DNA of 38,924 bases. Source: an uncultured Faecalibacterium sp. GTDB taxonomy: Bacteria > Bacillota > Clostridia > Oscillospirales > Ruminococcaceae. Below the pieces are notes generated by a model, which ran no database searches, was not told where the DNA came from, and saw only the letters and a program-made list of their open reading frames with translations. Shown piece after piece: positions 24,263 to 32,517 of the stretch; positions within the stretch are counted from its first letter, which is position 1; every line of letters begins with the position of its first letter. The DNA lies in assembly GCA_934533135.1 (NCBI GenBank), contig CAKTBG010000028.1:1-38924 (forward strand), in the 5' to 3' direction. The translations under genes were made by a program, and so were the position numbers.

Positions 24263-24974
24263 CGCCGTACTGCCCCTTCCACTCAAGGAACGCCCCCCGG
24301 ATCTCGCCGTATCCGCTGCGGCTGACGCTCAATTCCTCGCCGCTGCGCAGGATCACCTTGTAATTGCTGATCCGGCGGATGTACTTCATGTTGACCACAT
24401 AGCTCCGCCCGACCCGGAGAAAGCCGTTCTCAAACAGGTTTTCCGGCAGGTCGGTCAGCTTGCCGTAGTAGGAACAGAGCGGCTGGTGCGGCACATCGCC
24501 GTAGACGTTGATTTTGCGCAGGTCGCTTTCGAGGTAATAAATGCGCTCCAGCGGCAGATCCACATCGTTCCGCCCCAGATGGACGGTCAGATTCCGGCAC
24601 CGATGGGTCTCCTCGGCCAGCAGATCCTCAAAACAGCGGGGTAGCATCCGGTCGAGATCCCGCTTTAAAATGTAGCGATAGGCATGGACCGTATAGCCCT
24701 CGGGGGCAAATTCCAGATAGGCCGAAATGTAGACCAGCACCAATTCCGGATTCTGCGCTTTCAGCTCCCGCCCCAGCGCAATGCCGCTCATGGTGTCAAG
24801 ATCCACATCCAGCAACGCCAGACGGAGCGGCTCTTCCTTGTGGGATAAAGCCTCTTCCCCGCTGGTGCAAAGGGTACACTGGACGGGGATCTCATGGCTG
24901 CCAAAAAAATCCCTGGTCAGCTGCAGGACGCGCTCGCCCACCGCCTGCTCATCGTCGCAAATCAGAATGTTCAT
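24255..24974 (-). CDS. LytTR family response regulator
   Basis: A 239-residue regulator. The receiver domain starts MNILICDDEQ with the acidic pair D7-D8 and has its phospho-acceptor at D56 (LALLDVDLDTMSG), a Ser in YISAY and Lys in the ILKRDLD loop. The C-terminal LytTR DNA-binding domain includes LPLERIYYLESDLRKINVY and FLRVGRSYVVNMKYIRRI. GGGAGG precedes the ATG. It lies between the NSS transporter gene (36-base gap) and the kinase gene (overlap). Confidence 0.93.
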   Translation of the reverse strand: MNILICDDEQAVGERVLQLTRDFFGSHEIPVQCTLCTSGEEALSHKEEPLRLALLDVDLDTMSGIALGRELKAQNPELVLVYISAYLEFAPEGYTVHAYRYILKRDLDRMLPRCFEDLLAEETHRCRNLTVHLGRNDVDLPLERIYYLESDLRKINVYGDVPHQPLCSYYGKLTDLPENLFENGFLRVGRSYVVNMKYIRRISNYKVILRSGEELSVSRSGYGEIRGAFLEWKGQYGDA

Positions 24975-25010
24975 TCCGGGCCTCCCGCCGCCTGAAAAAC
25001 CTGCCGGACA

Positions 25011-26381
25011 TCAGGCAAAGAACTTATCATAAATGCCGAACACAAAGATGAAGAGCACGATCAACGGCAGACCGTAGGTCAGATACCCGCGCATCCAATC
25101 CTGCATTTTCAGGCCGTCGCCGGTGTTGACTTCCTTTTTATAGTTGTTCCAGCCCCAGCCGAAGCGGGTGACGCAGAACAGCAGATAGACCAGCGAGCCC
25201 AGCGGCAGGAACAGGTTGCTGACGAGGAAATCCTCGAGATCCAGCACCGCACCGCCGAAGACGGCAAAGCCATCCCAGCTCCATACATTATAGCCCAGCA
25301 CACAGGGCAGAGACAGCAGGGTGATGAGGACAAAGTTGATCCAGCTCATCTTCTTGCGGGAGAAGCCGGTCAGCTCCATGCCGCAGCAGATGATGTTTTC
25401 AAAGACCGCCAGCACGGTGGACAGAGCCGCAAAGGACATAAACAGGAAGAACAGGCTGCCCCACAGCCGCCCCAGTGCCATGTTTGCGAAGATGTTGGGC
25501 AGGGTGATGAAGATGAGGCTGGGGCCGGAGGTCTGATCCACCCCATAGGTGAAGCAGGCCGGGAAGATGATCAGGCCGGAGGTGATGGCCACGAAGGTAT
25601 CCAGCACGACCACCCGAACCGACTCACCCAGCAGGGCGTGCTCCTTGCCGATGTAGCTGCCAAAAATGGCCATCGCGCCCACGCCGAGGCTCAGGGTGAA
25701 GAACGCCTGATTCATCGCGCCGACCAGGGTGTTGGCCACGCCCACTTCTTTCATGCGGGCAAAGTCAGGCACGAGATAGAACTTGAGTCCCTCGGCGGCA
25801 CCGGGCATGAACAGGCTGTTGACCGCCAGCACCACCATGATGGCCAGCAGCGCAAGCATCATGATCTTGGTCACCCGCTCCAGACCGTTCTGCAGGCCGC
25901 GGGCGCAGACAAAGATCCCGAACGCCACGACCACCACCATCCAGAATCCCATGATGCCGGGGCTGGCCAGCATTTCCGTAAAGGTGCCCGCCACCTCGTC
26001 GGCGTTCAGCCCCGCAAGTTTTCCCGCGGCGGTCATGTAAAAATAATGCAGCATCCAGCCCGCAACCGTGGTATAGAACATCATCAGCAGATAGCAGCCG
26101 ATCAGGGTGAAATAGCCGTGGATATGCCACTTCTGCCCCGGTTTTTCCAGTGCCTGATACGCCCGCACCGGGCTTTTCTGCGAGGCGCGCCCCACGGCAA
26201 ATTCCATGCTCATGATGGGCAGACCCAGCAGAACGAGGAAGAGCAGATAAAACAGCACGAATGCACCGCCGCCGCCCTGCCCGGCCATATAGGGGAATTT
26301 CCACACATTTCCGATGCCGATCGCACAACCGGCCGAAAGCAGGATGAATCCCATGCGTGATTTGAGGGTTTCTCGTTCCAT
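25011..26381 (-). CDS. Sodium-dependent transporter of the NSS (SNF) family
   Basis: A 456-residue LeuT-fold symporter with 11-12 membrane helices. The family start SRMGFILLSAGCAIGIGNVWKFPY (TM1, sodium and substrate site) and GGGAFVLFYLLFL (TM2) are unmistakable, as are QAFFTLSLGVGAMAIFGSY (TM6) and FMSFAALSTVLAVFENI (TM8). It imports amino acids or related amines with sodium; the substrate is unknown. An AAGGAG site lies ten bases from the ATG. A TATAAT -10 (26469-26474, minus) with a poor -35 is upstream. It heads an operon with the two-component system. Confidence 0.93.
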   Translation of the reverse strand: MERETLKSRMGFILLSAGCAIGIGNVWKFPYMAGQGGGGAFVLFYLLFLVLLGLPIMSMEFAVGRASQKSPVRAYQALEKPGQKWHIHGYFTLIGCYLLMMFYTTVAGWMLHYFYMTAAGKLAGLNADEVAGTFTEMLASPGIMGFWMVVVVAFGIFVCARGLQNGLERVTKIMMLALLAIMVVLAVNSLFMPGAAEGLKFYLVPDFARMKEVGVANTLVGAMNQAFFTLSLGVGAMAIFGSYIGKEHALLGESVRVVVLDTFVAITSGLIIFPACFTYGVDQTSGPSLIFITLPNIFANMALGRLWGSLFFLFMSFAALSTVLAVFENIICCGMELTGFSRKKMSWINFVLITLLSLPCVLGYNVWSWDGFAVFGGAVLDLEDFLVSNLFLPLGSLVYLLFCVTRFGWGWNNYKKEVNTGDGLKMQDWMRGYLTYGLPLIVLFIFVFGIYDKFFA

Positions 26382-26549
26382 GATTCGTTTGCTCCTTGTG
26401 TTTCCAATCTCGGCGCACCGTCGCCGGGCGGCTCTCGCCTCCGCCCGCCTGTACGCAAGTCAAATCTTATTATAGCATACTTTTCCGCCCCGCTGTGGAT
26501 ATTTTGTTTCATTTTTTCATGCTCAAATGTGATGTATTTTCGCGTCATA

Positions 26550-26580
26550 CGCAAAAGAGCACGGCCGAAGCCATGCTCTT
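26550..26580 (-). terminator. Terminator after the CPA2 antiporter gene
   Basis: An 11-bp stem (26555-26565 with 26570-26580) closed by a C(TTCG)G tetraloop on the minus strand, followed by TTTTG. Confidence 0.75.
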
Positions 26581-26632
26581 CCCCTGTAAATGCTCTGAAA
26601 AACGCTTTTCTGAAATCGCTCTGCCAAACCGT

Positions 26633-27826
26633 TTACGCCTGCTGCGCCGGATGGGTTCCCACCGGCATCTTTGCAAACAGTGCTTTCAAGGCCAGCGGGG
26701 TCGCCACAGACGAAACGATGATCAGCAGAATGACCGCCGTGAAATAGACCGAATCCACCACACCGGCCTCGAGCCCCTTCTGCGCCACGATCAGAGCCAC
26801 TTCGCCGCGGGTCATCATGCCGACACCGATCTTGAGGGAATCTGCCCAGTTGAACCGGCAGATCTTCGCAGCCAGACCGCAGCCGATGATCTTGGTGATG
26901 AGTGCCACGACCACGAAGAACACGCTGAACAGCAGGATCTCGGGCGTCAGGCCGCTGACGTCCGTTTTCAGGCCGATACTGGCAAAAAACACCGGCGAAA
27001 ACAGAGTGTAGTTGCTGATGTCCACCCGGCGTTCCACATACGGTGCATCGCTCATGGAGCAAAGGACAATGCCCGCAATGTAGGCACCCGTGATATCTGC
27101 AATGCCGAAATACGCCTCGGCGATGTAGGCCATCGCAAAGCAGAATGCCATGCTCACAATGGTGATGCGCTGGGTGTGGGGATTGCGCTTATCGAGCCAC
27201 TGCATGGCAAAGTGGATCACCACGCCCAGACCGATGGCCACGAGGAAGAAGAGCACCGTGTTGATCAGCACCTTCCCCAGCCCGGTGCCGGTGCCGGAAC
27301 TTGCGCCCAGCACGCAGGTCAGCACCACGATGCCGATCACATCGTCAATGACCGCTGCGCTGACGATGGTGGTGCCAAGGAAGCTCTTCAGGTGGCCAAG
27401 TTCCTGCAGCGTCGCCACCGTGATGGAAACGCTGGTCGCCGTCATGATGGTGCCGATGAACAACGCTTTATAAAACTCCGTGCTGCCAATGGCCGCAAAG
27501 CCATAGAACGCACCGTACAGCAGCGTGCCGCCCAGCAGAGGCACCGCCACGCCCACGCAGGCAATCAGGGTCGCAATGGGGCCGGCCTTGATGAGCTCTT
27601 TCAGGTTGGTGCCAAGGCCGGTGGTGAACATCAGCAGCACCACGCCGATCTCCGCAAAGATCGAAATGGTGTCGCTGGTGTGGACCAGATTCAGCAGGCA
27701 GGGGCCGATCAGCAGACCCGCGACGATCTCGCCGACCACCTGCGGAGCTTTGCATTTGCGCGCCACCAAGCCGAAGAATTTCGCGCTGAGCATGATGATC
27801 GCCAGATTGCGGAATACCGAATACAT
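26633..27826 (-). CDS. Cation:proton antiporter, CPA2/KefB type
   Basis: A 397-residue membrane antiporter with about 12-13 helices. The CPA2 signatures are PQVVGEIVAGLLIGP (TM2), AEIGVVLLMFTTGLGTNL, TATSVSITVATLQELG (unwound TM4) and SAAVIDDVIGIVVL with the Asp pair that binds the ion in TM5. There is no C-terminal TrkA domain. The ATG at 27824-27826 is chosen because AGAAGG lies nine bases upstream; an ATG three codons earlier abuts that site. Na+ or K+ cannot be decided. Confidence 0.9.
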   Translation of the reverse strand: MYSVFRNLAIIMLSAKFFGLVARKCKAPQVVGEIVAGLLIGPCLLNLVHTSDTISIFAEIGVVLLMFTTGLGTNLKELIKAGPIATLIACVGVAVPLLGGTLLYGAFYGFAAIGSTEFYKALFIGTIMTATSVSITVATLQELGHLKSFLGTTIVSAAVIDDVIGIVVLTCVLGASSGTGTGLGKVLINTVLFFLVAIGLGVVIHFAMQWLDKRNPHTQRITIVSMAFCFAMAYIAEAYFGIADITGAYIAGIVLCSMSDAPYVERRVDISNYTLFSPVFFASIGLKTDVSGLTPEILLFSVFFVVVALITKIIGCGLAAKICRFNWADSLKIGVGMMTRGEVALIVAQKGLEAGVVDSVYFTAVILLIIVSSVATPLALKALFAKMPVGTHPAQQA

Positions 27827-27891
27827 AAATCGCATCCTTCTCTCTTCTTCTCTTCCTTTATACCGGAAAGCATCCTTGATGCTTCGCTCGT

Positions 27892-27920
27892 ATTATACTG
27901 CATCCGTTCGTTAAATGCAA
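27892..27920 (-). promoter_or_regulatory. Promoter of the CPA2 gene
   Basis: TTGCAT (27915-27920) and TATAAT (27892-27897) on the minus strand with a 17-base spacer. Confidence 0.8.
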
Positions 27921-27993
27921 AACAAACTTTTTCATTTCCAATGCGCCCAACCTTCCATTTTCAAAAAGCACAAAAATATATTGCAGGATCCCC

Positions 27994-28022
27994 TTGACAA
28001 AATCCGCTGTACTTGCTATAAT
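27994..28022 (+). promoter_or_regulatory. Consensus promoter of rpsF-ssb-rpsR
   Basis: TTGACA (27994-27999), 17-base spacer, TATAAT (28017-28022): perfect consensus. The leader to rpsF is about 100 bases. Confidence 0.93.
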
Positions 28023-28048
28023 AAATTGCTGTCTGAACAGACAAGCCG

Positions 28049-28076
28049 CACAGCACCGCATTGCCGGGATGCTGTG
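28049..28076 (+). promoter_or_regulatory. S6:S18-type autoregulatory leader hairpin
   Basis: CACAGCA/TGCTGTG arms (28049-28055 and 28070-28076) enclose a CCG bulge (28056-28058) and a loop, the layout described for leaders bound by the S6:S18 complex, which mimics 16S rRNA helix 22. A second hairpin (GGCCTCA/TGAGGCC) follows before the ribosome site. Position and sequence support feedback control; binding is inferred. Confidence 0.65.
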
Positions 28077-28128
28077 TACCCTTGGCCTCAAACCTGAGGC
28101 CCTCAAGTCCAAAAGGAGGTGCTACAAA

Positions 28129-28413
28129 ATGGCAAAGTACGAAACCATGCTGATTACCAGCGCAGCTCTCGACGAGGAGGCTACTTCCGCTCTGGTCGGT
28201 AAGTTCAAGTCCCTGATCGAGGCAAACGGTACGATCGACTCCATCGACGAGTGGGGCAAGCGTCGTCTTGCATACCCCATCAACGACGAGGAGGAAGGCG
28301 TCTACACTGTGATCAACTTCACCAGCGAGCCCAGCTTCCCTGCCGAGCTCGACCGTGTGTACAAGATCACCGAAGGCGTTATGCGCAGCCTGATCGTTGC
28401 CCACGAGGAGTAA
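28129..28413 (+). CDS. rpsF: 30S ribosomal protein S6
   Basis: A 94-residue small-subunit protein. The start MAKYETMLITSAALDEEA and the DEWGKRRLAYPINDEEEGVYTVINF core are diagnostic. AAAGGAGG lies ten bases before the ATG at 28129; an in-frame ATG upstream lies in the promoter itself and is rejected. First gene of the classic rpsF-ssb-rpsR operon. Confidence 0.97.
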   Translation: MAKYETMLITSAALDEEATSALVGKFKSLIEANGTIDSIDEWGKRRLAYPINDEEEGVYTVINFTSEPSFPAELDRVYKITEGVMRSLIVAHEE

Positions 28414-28443
28414 TCTTTTCGTGACCAAGAAGGAGTCCGTATT

Positions 28444-28926
28444 ATGTTGAATGTTGTTGCCATCATGGGCCGCCTTGTGGCGGATCCTGAGCTTCGTACC
28501 ACGCAGAGCGGAACGGCCGTGTGCAGTTTCCGCATTGCCTGCGACCGCAACTTTGCCCGTCAGGGTGAGCAGCGTCAGGCCGATTTCATCGACATCGTCG
28601 CGTGGCGTCAGCAGGCCGAGTTTGTGTCCAAGTATTTCCAGAAAGGCAGTCTGATCGCCATTGAAGGCAGCCTCCAGACCCGCCAGTATCAGGACAAGAA
28701 CGGAAACAACCGCACCGCGGTGGAAGTCGTCGCCAACAACGTTAACTTTGCAGGCTCCAAGAGCAGCAATCAAGGCGGCGGAGCAGCGTATCAGAATGCC
28801 GCTCCGTCCTACCAGAACCAGCAGGCTCCTGCTCGTCCGGCTGCTGTAGAGGCAGCTCCCAGCTACTCGGCTGGCAATGCCGACGATTTTGCCGTCATTG
28901 ACGACAGCGACGACCTGCCGTTCTAA
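28444..28926 (+). CDS. ssb: Single-stranded DNA-binding protein
   Basis: A 160-residue SSB. The OB fold spans about residues 1-105 (MLNVVAIMGRLVADPELR, FRIACDRNFA, QADFIDIVAWRQQAEFVSKYFQKG, IEGSLQTRQYQDKNGN), then a Gly/Gln/Ala-rich flexible tail and the acidic tip DDSDDLPF that recruits repair and replication partners. AAGGAG precedes the ATG. Lies between rpsF and rpsR as in most Firmicutes. Confidence 0.97.
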   Translation: MLNVVAIMGRLVADPELRTTQSGTAVCSFRIACDRNFARQGEQRQADFIDIVAWRQQAEFVSKYFQKGSLIAIEGSLQTRQYQDKNGNNRTAVEVVANNVNFAGSKSSNQGGGAAYQNAAPSYQNQQAPARPAAVEAAPSYSAGNADDFAVIDDSDDLPF

Positions 28927-28972
28927 TCACGATCGGTTTTCACCGTAAAAATCCAACAGGAGGTAATAAGCA

Positions 28973-29230
28973 ATGGCTTTTGAAAGAACCGAAGGCTCTC
29001 GCCCCGCACGCCCCATCCGTCGCGGCCGCAAGAAGGTTTGCAGCTTCTGTGTCGATCGCATCGACACCATCGATTACAAGGACGTTCCCCGTCTGCGTAA
29101 GTACGTCTCTGAGCGTGCAAAGATCATTCCCCGCCGTGTGACCGGCACTTGCGCTTATCATCAGCGCGCACTGACCACCGCCATCAAGCGTGCTCGTCAC
29201 GTTGCTCTGATGCCCTACGTCAGCGACTAA
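28973..29230 (+). CDS. rpsR: 30S ribosomal protein S18
   Basis: An 85-residue small-subunit protein that pairs with S6. [23 protein letters not shown] and the [29 protein letters not shown] region split over two segments are typical; C-x2-C suggests a metal-binding form, though only two further Cys/His candidates (C, H in TCAYH) are seen. AGGAGG precedes the ATG. Confidence 0.97.
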   Translation: MAFERTEGSRPARPIRRGRKKVCSFCVDRIDTIDYKDVPRLRKYVSERAKIIPRRVTGTCAYHQRALTTAIKRARHVALMPYVSD

Positions 29231-29272
29231 TCTCTGAAACGATCAACCCATTCAAAATAATCAGCAATCAGC

Positions 29273-29319
29273 AACCCGCAGGTTCCGATGACAAGGAACC
29301 TGCGGGTTTTCTGTTTTTT
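29273..29319 (+). terminator. Terminator of the rpsF operon
   Basis: Perfect 14-bp stem (29273-29286 with 29295-29308) followed by TTCTGTTTTTT. Confidence 0.92.
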
Positions 29320-29338
29320 ATGCTTCGCTGCAGCCTTT

Positions 29339-30292
29339 TCAGGCCTCTGCACCGTTGGCACACTCCTGCAGCCGCTGGCGGTAGTCCTTCGGGGTGCAGT
29401 GTTTCAGCTCCCGGAAAGTCTTGATGAAGTAACTGCCATCCGTAAAGCCGCATTCCGCGCCCACTTCACCGGTTTTCAGGCGGGTAGAGCGAAGCAGTTC
29501 GGCGGCGCGTTCCACCCGGTACTGCCGGACATACTGGATGGGCGTGATCCCCAGCATCTGCCGGAATGCACGCAGGCAGGCACTTTCGCTCAGAGCCACA
29601 CAGCCTGCAATCCGTTCCACCGTCAATTCCTCGGCGTAATGTTCTTCCACATAGTGGAGCATCTGCTTCATCCGTTCGGCCGCGATCCGCTCCTGCTGAG
29701 ACACCTTGTCCGTCCGGATCTGTCCGTTGGTCGTCAGATACCGCAGCGCGGACGCGAGATGATACCGCACCTTGTTTTCATAGTCGAAGGGTTCCTCTGC
29801 CACAGCTCCCCACGCAGCGCGCAGATTGGTCAGGACCTGCCCCTGCCAAGGCACCGTCTCGTCCAGCAGAAAATACGCCGGTGTGCCCGGCTGAAGCAGC
29901 GGGCGGATGAGATCCTGCCAGAAGATGGTATCCATGCCGCCCACCAGCCGGGGATGGAACACGCCCGAATGGAGCAGAGCCGGCGTCTTCCCAGCCAGTT
30001 CCACTTCATGCAGGACGCCCGAATTGATGAACACCCCCTGCCCTGCCTGCAAGATCAGCCGGGTCTTATTCACGTTCACGGCCAGCACACCCGCTTCGGC
30101 AAGAATGTATTCAAATTCTTCGTGCCAGTGCCACGCCACCGAATAGGTGCTCAGGTCCTCGGCGTAGCACGCGATGGGAAACAACGTACTACCGTGCTGC
30201 ACCCGCTCCCTGCCCTGCGCATCGGAGACAGCATCCGGATTGCAGCGGATCCCGGTGCCGGAACATGCCGCACAGCTCGTCTGAACCGCCAT
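29339..30292 (-). CDS. AraC family transcriptional regulator with cupin sensor domain
   Basis: A 317-residue regulator. The N-terminal part has the AraC-type cupin pattern (WHWHEEFEYILAEAG, GQGVFINSGVLHEV); the C-terminal double helix-turn-helix (about 215-310) shows ELTVERIAGCVALSESACLRAFRQMLGITPIQYVRQYR and VGAECGFTDGSYFIKTFRE in family order. The ATG at 30290-30292 has AAAGGA about ten bases upstream. It is divergent from an MFS transporter gene and probably activates it in response to that transporter's substrate, likely a carbohydrate. Confidence 0.9.
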   Translation of the reverse strand: MAVQTSCAACSGTGIRCNPDAVSDAQGRERVQHGSTLFPIACYAEDLSTYSVAWHWHEEFEYILAEAGVLAVNVNKTRLILQAGQGVFINSGVLHEVELAGKTPALLHSGVFHPRLVGGMDTIFWQDLIRPLLQPGTPAYFLLDETVPWQGQVLTNLRAAWGAVAEEPFDYENKVRYHLASALRYLTTNGQIRTDKVSQQERIAAERMKQMLHYVEEHYAEELTVERIAGCVALSESACLRAFRQMLGITPIQYVRQYRVERAAELLRSTRLKTGEVGAECGFTDGSYFIKTFRELKHCTPKDYRQRLQECANGAEA

Positions 30293-30340
30293 ATTCACCA
30301 ATTCCTTTCCTCAAAAATTCATTAGTTTTTCATCAAGGCC

Positions 30341-30374
30341 GGTTTTCTTCTAAAATTTAGGTGGTTTTCTCCTA
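30341..30374 (+). promoter_or_regulatory. Direct repeats, probable AraC-type operator
   Basis: GGTTTTCTTCTA (30341-30352) and GGTTTTCTCCTA (30363-30374) are in direct repeat with a 22-base period, two helical turns. The second abuts the expected -35 position of a promoter whose -10 is TATACT (30399-30404) and which has no good -35, as expected for activator dependence. Confidence 0.6.
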
Positions 30375-30446
30375 TCACATTTCCGTAAGTGGTGGTATTA
30401 TACTATTCAAGATCAGTATAGCACCAACTCAGGAGGAAAACAACCC

Positions 30447-31616
30447 ATGATCCAGCTTCTGCTTCCGATCATCTATCTGGCTTTCATCAGTCTGGGGCTG
30501 CCGGATTCCCTGCTGGGCTCCGCATGGCCCAGTCTGTATCCCGTGCTCGGCGTACCGGTCTCTTCCATGGGTCTGCTCTCCATGCTCACCTCTTTGGGCA
30601 CCATCGTGTCCAGCCTGCAGAGCGACCGGCTGACCCGCACTTTCGGCACCGGCAGGGTCACTGCCTTCAGCACCGCCCTGACCGCCCTTGCCCTCTTCGG
30701 CTTCTCGGTGTCGCACTCCTTCTGGATGCTCTGCCTCTGGGCCGTACCCTATGGCCTCGGTGCAGGCAGCATCGACGCCGCCCTGAACAACTACGTCGCC
30801 CTCCACTACAAAAGCCACCACATGAGCTGGCTGCACTGTATGTGGGGCGTGGGCACCGTCATCAGCCCCATGCTGATGAGCCGCGCCCTCTCTGCCGGGC
30901 AGGGCTGGAGCAGCGGCTACCGGACGGTGGCCTGCCTTCAGACCGTCATTGCGGCGATCCTCTTCTGCAGTCTTCCGCTCTGGAAAGGCCGAGCCGCTTC
31001 TGCCGACAGCCCGGAACCCGACGCCAAAGCCCTGCGTCTGGGCGAAGTCTTCCGCATTCCGGGGGCTAAAGAGGTCATGGCCTGCTTCTTCTGTTACTGT
31101 GCCCTCGAGACGACGGCCGGCAACTGGGCCAGTAGCTACCTCACCCTGACAAAGGGCGTTCCGGCCGAGACTGCCGCTGCTTTTGCGGGTCTGTTCTACA
31201 CCGGCATCACGGTCGGGCGTGCGCTCTGCGGGTTCATCACCTTCAAGCTCAACGACACCCAGATGATCCGTCTGGGGCAGGGTGTTCTGGCCGCAGGGGT
31301 GGCTGCGCTGCTCCTGCCCGCCCCCCACATCCTCTCGCTGGCGGGTCTTGTCCTGATCGGACTGGGTTGTGCGCCCATCTATCCCAGCATCATCCACTCC
31401 ACGCCCGACCATTTCGGTGCGGACAGATCGCAGGCGGTCATTGGCATCCAGATGGCGAGTGCCTACGTCGGAAATCTCGTCATGCCGCCGCTGTTCGGCC
31501 TGATCGCCAACCGCATCACCCCTGCGCTTTTCCCGGTCTACCTGCTTGTGCTTCTGGGCATCATGGTCTTTACGCACGAGCAGTTGACATATAAGACAAA
31601 AGCAACCCATCGTTAA
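30447..31616 (+). CDS. MFS transporter, FucP/sugar-type
   Basis: A 389-residue membrane protein with 12 hydrophobic segments. GLPDSLLGSAWP in TM1, SDRLTRTFGTGRV in the loop 2-3 and GAGSIDAALNNYVALHY in TM4 match the FucP/BMH-like branch of the major facilitator superfamily, which carries sugars or unknown small molecules. AGGAGG precedes the ATG. Divergent from the AraC gene; the small gene at 31640 follows after 23 bases. Confidence 0.88.
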   Translation: MIQLLLPIIYLAFISLGLPDSLLGSAWPSLYPVLGVPVSSMGLLSMLTSLGTIVSSLQSDRLTRTFGTGRVTAFSTALTALALFGFSVSHSFWMLCLWAVPYGLGAGSIDAALNNYVALHYKSHHMSWLHCMWGVGTVISPMLMSRALSAGQGWSSGYRTVACLQTVIAAILFCSLPLWKGRAASADSPEPDAKALRLGEVFRIPGAKEVMACFFCYCALETTAGNWASSYLTLTKGVPAETAAAFAGLFYTGITVGRALCGFITFKLNDTQMIRLGQGVLAAGVAALLLPAPHILSLAGLVLIGLGCAPIYPSIIHSTPDHFGADRSQAVIGIQMASAYVGNLVMPPLFGLIANRITPALFPVYLLVLLGIMVFTHEQLTYKTKATHR

Positions 31617-31639
31617 AAAACACATGGAGGTATTTTCGT

Positions 31640-31891
31640 ATGCTTCACATTCAATATCTCGATAAAAAACGCTTTATGGATCAGGTCGCGGCCAGCCGCG
31701 GCAGCATCTATCTGCATCTGGACGACGGCAAGGTCTGCGACCTCAAGGAGGACAGCACCGCCTCCACCCTGCTCCAGATGATGGACGCCCCCAAAAAAGG
31801 CTTTGCCATCAGCCTCTCCGACCCTTCCGACATCCCGGGCTTCCTCCACTACATGATGGAAGCCGGCCGGAGTGACCGCAAGGCCTGCTGA
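31640..31891 (+). CDS. Small hypothetical protein
   Basis: An 83-residue soluble protein, no family recognised. It has a mixed alpha/beta pattern: HIQYLDKKRFMDQV helix, a GSIYLHLDDGKV strand pair, and a CDLKED loop, ending in CxxC-less Lys/Arg-Cys tail. GGAGG precedes the ATG and the gene lies 23 bases after the MFS gene with a terminator behind it, so it is probably cotranscribed with the transporter. Codon use matches its neighbours, supporting a real gene. Confidence 0.7.
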   Translation: MLHIQYLDKKRFMDQVAASRGSIYLHLDDGKVCDLKEDSTASTLLQMMDAPKKGFAISLSDPSDIPGFLHYMMEAGRSDRKAC

Positions 31892-31926
31892 ATCTGACAT
31901 CTTCATCCTTCATACGTCACAGCAAA

Positions 31927-31973
31927 ACGAAAAGCCCGCTGCCCGGAACATCTCCCGGCAGCGGGCTTTTCGT
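31927..31973. terminator. Bidirectional terminator
   Basis: Perfect 17-bp stem (31927-31943 with 31957-31973) containing AAAA and TTTT near its outer ends, between convergent genes. Confidence 0.85.
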
Positions 31974-31987
31974 CTGGAAGCACTGCT

Positions 31988-32365
31988 TTACAGGATGCAG
32001 CGGCTGATGGCGCGGGCCACGGCCAGCAGCTCCTCCTGCCCGATGAAGCCGAACTTCATCTCGTGCTCGTCGGCATAGCAGAGCGTCAGCTCCGAGGTCT
32101 GCAGCGGGTCGCCAAAGCCCGCTGTCTGGATGCCGAAGTGCAGGATCTTGCGGTAAGGCAGCACAAAGATCGCCTGCCGGGTGCCGGTGACCCCCTGCAT
32201 ATCCACCATCAAGATCCGATGGGTGGTAAAAACGGCCTGATCCCGCACCGTCTTATAGGCACCAACGATCTGCTCGCCGTCCAGCAGCAGCTCCTGTACG
32301 TTCTTGCAGACTTCCTTTTCCTTGATCCGGACGAGGTTCTGCATGGGCTTATCCCGAAATTCCAT
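31988..32365 (-). CDS. Bacterial PH-domain protein (bPH_1/YozO-like)
   Basis: A 125-residue protein with the bacterial pleckstrin-homology fold. The run GEQIVGAYKTVRDQAVFTTHRILMVDMQGVTG followed by VLPYRKILHFGIQTAG is the hallmark of the family (GEEIxxAFKxIRDxxVFTxxRLIxVDxQGxTGKK..IPYxxIxxFSVETAG). The C-terminal helix closes the fold. Function unknown; proposed phospholipid-independent oligomer. AAAGGGG lies eight bases before the ATG. Single gene, converging on the hypothetical gene upstream. Confidence 0.85.
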   Translation of the reverse strand: MEFRDKPMQNLVRIKEKEVCKNVQELLLDGEQIVGAYKTVRDQAVFTTHRILMVDMQGVTGTRQAIFVLPYRKILHFGIQTAGFGDPLQTSELTLCYADEHEMKFGFIGQEELLAVARAISRCIL

Positions 32366-32517
32366 CCTTCATTCCCCTTTCGGCTTTTTTCTTATTGTAG
32401 CATCTGCGCCGCCAAAGTGCAAGCCGCACCGCCGGGTTTGTCTCTCGCGTTTCGGGCGCAAATGTGGTATACTGGACAGGAACTTGAACATTACCCGGGA
32501 AATGAGGTTGTTACCCT

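Noticed and set aside
27994..28128. N-terminal extension of S6 starting at 27994
   Set aside because: This start lies within the consensus promoter; S6 proteins begin at MAKYE, which has a strong ribosome site.
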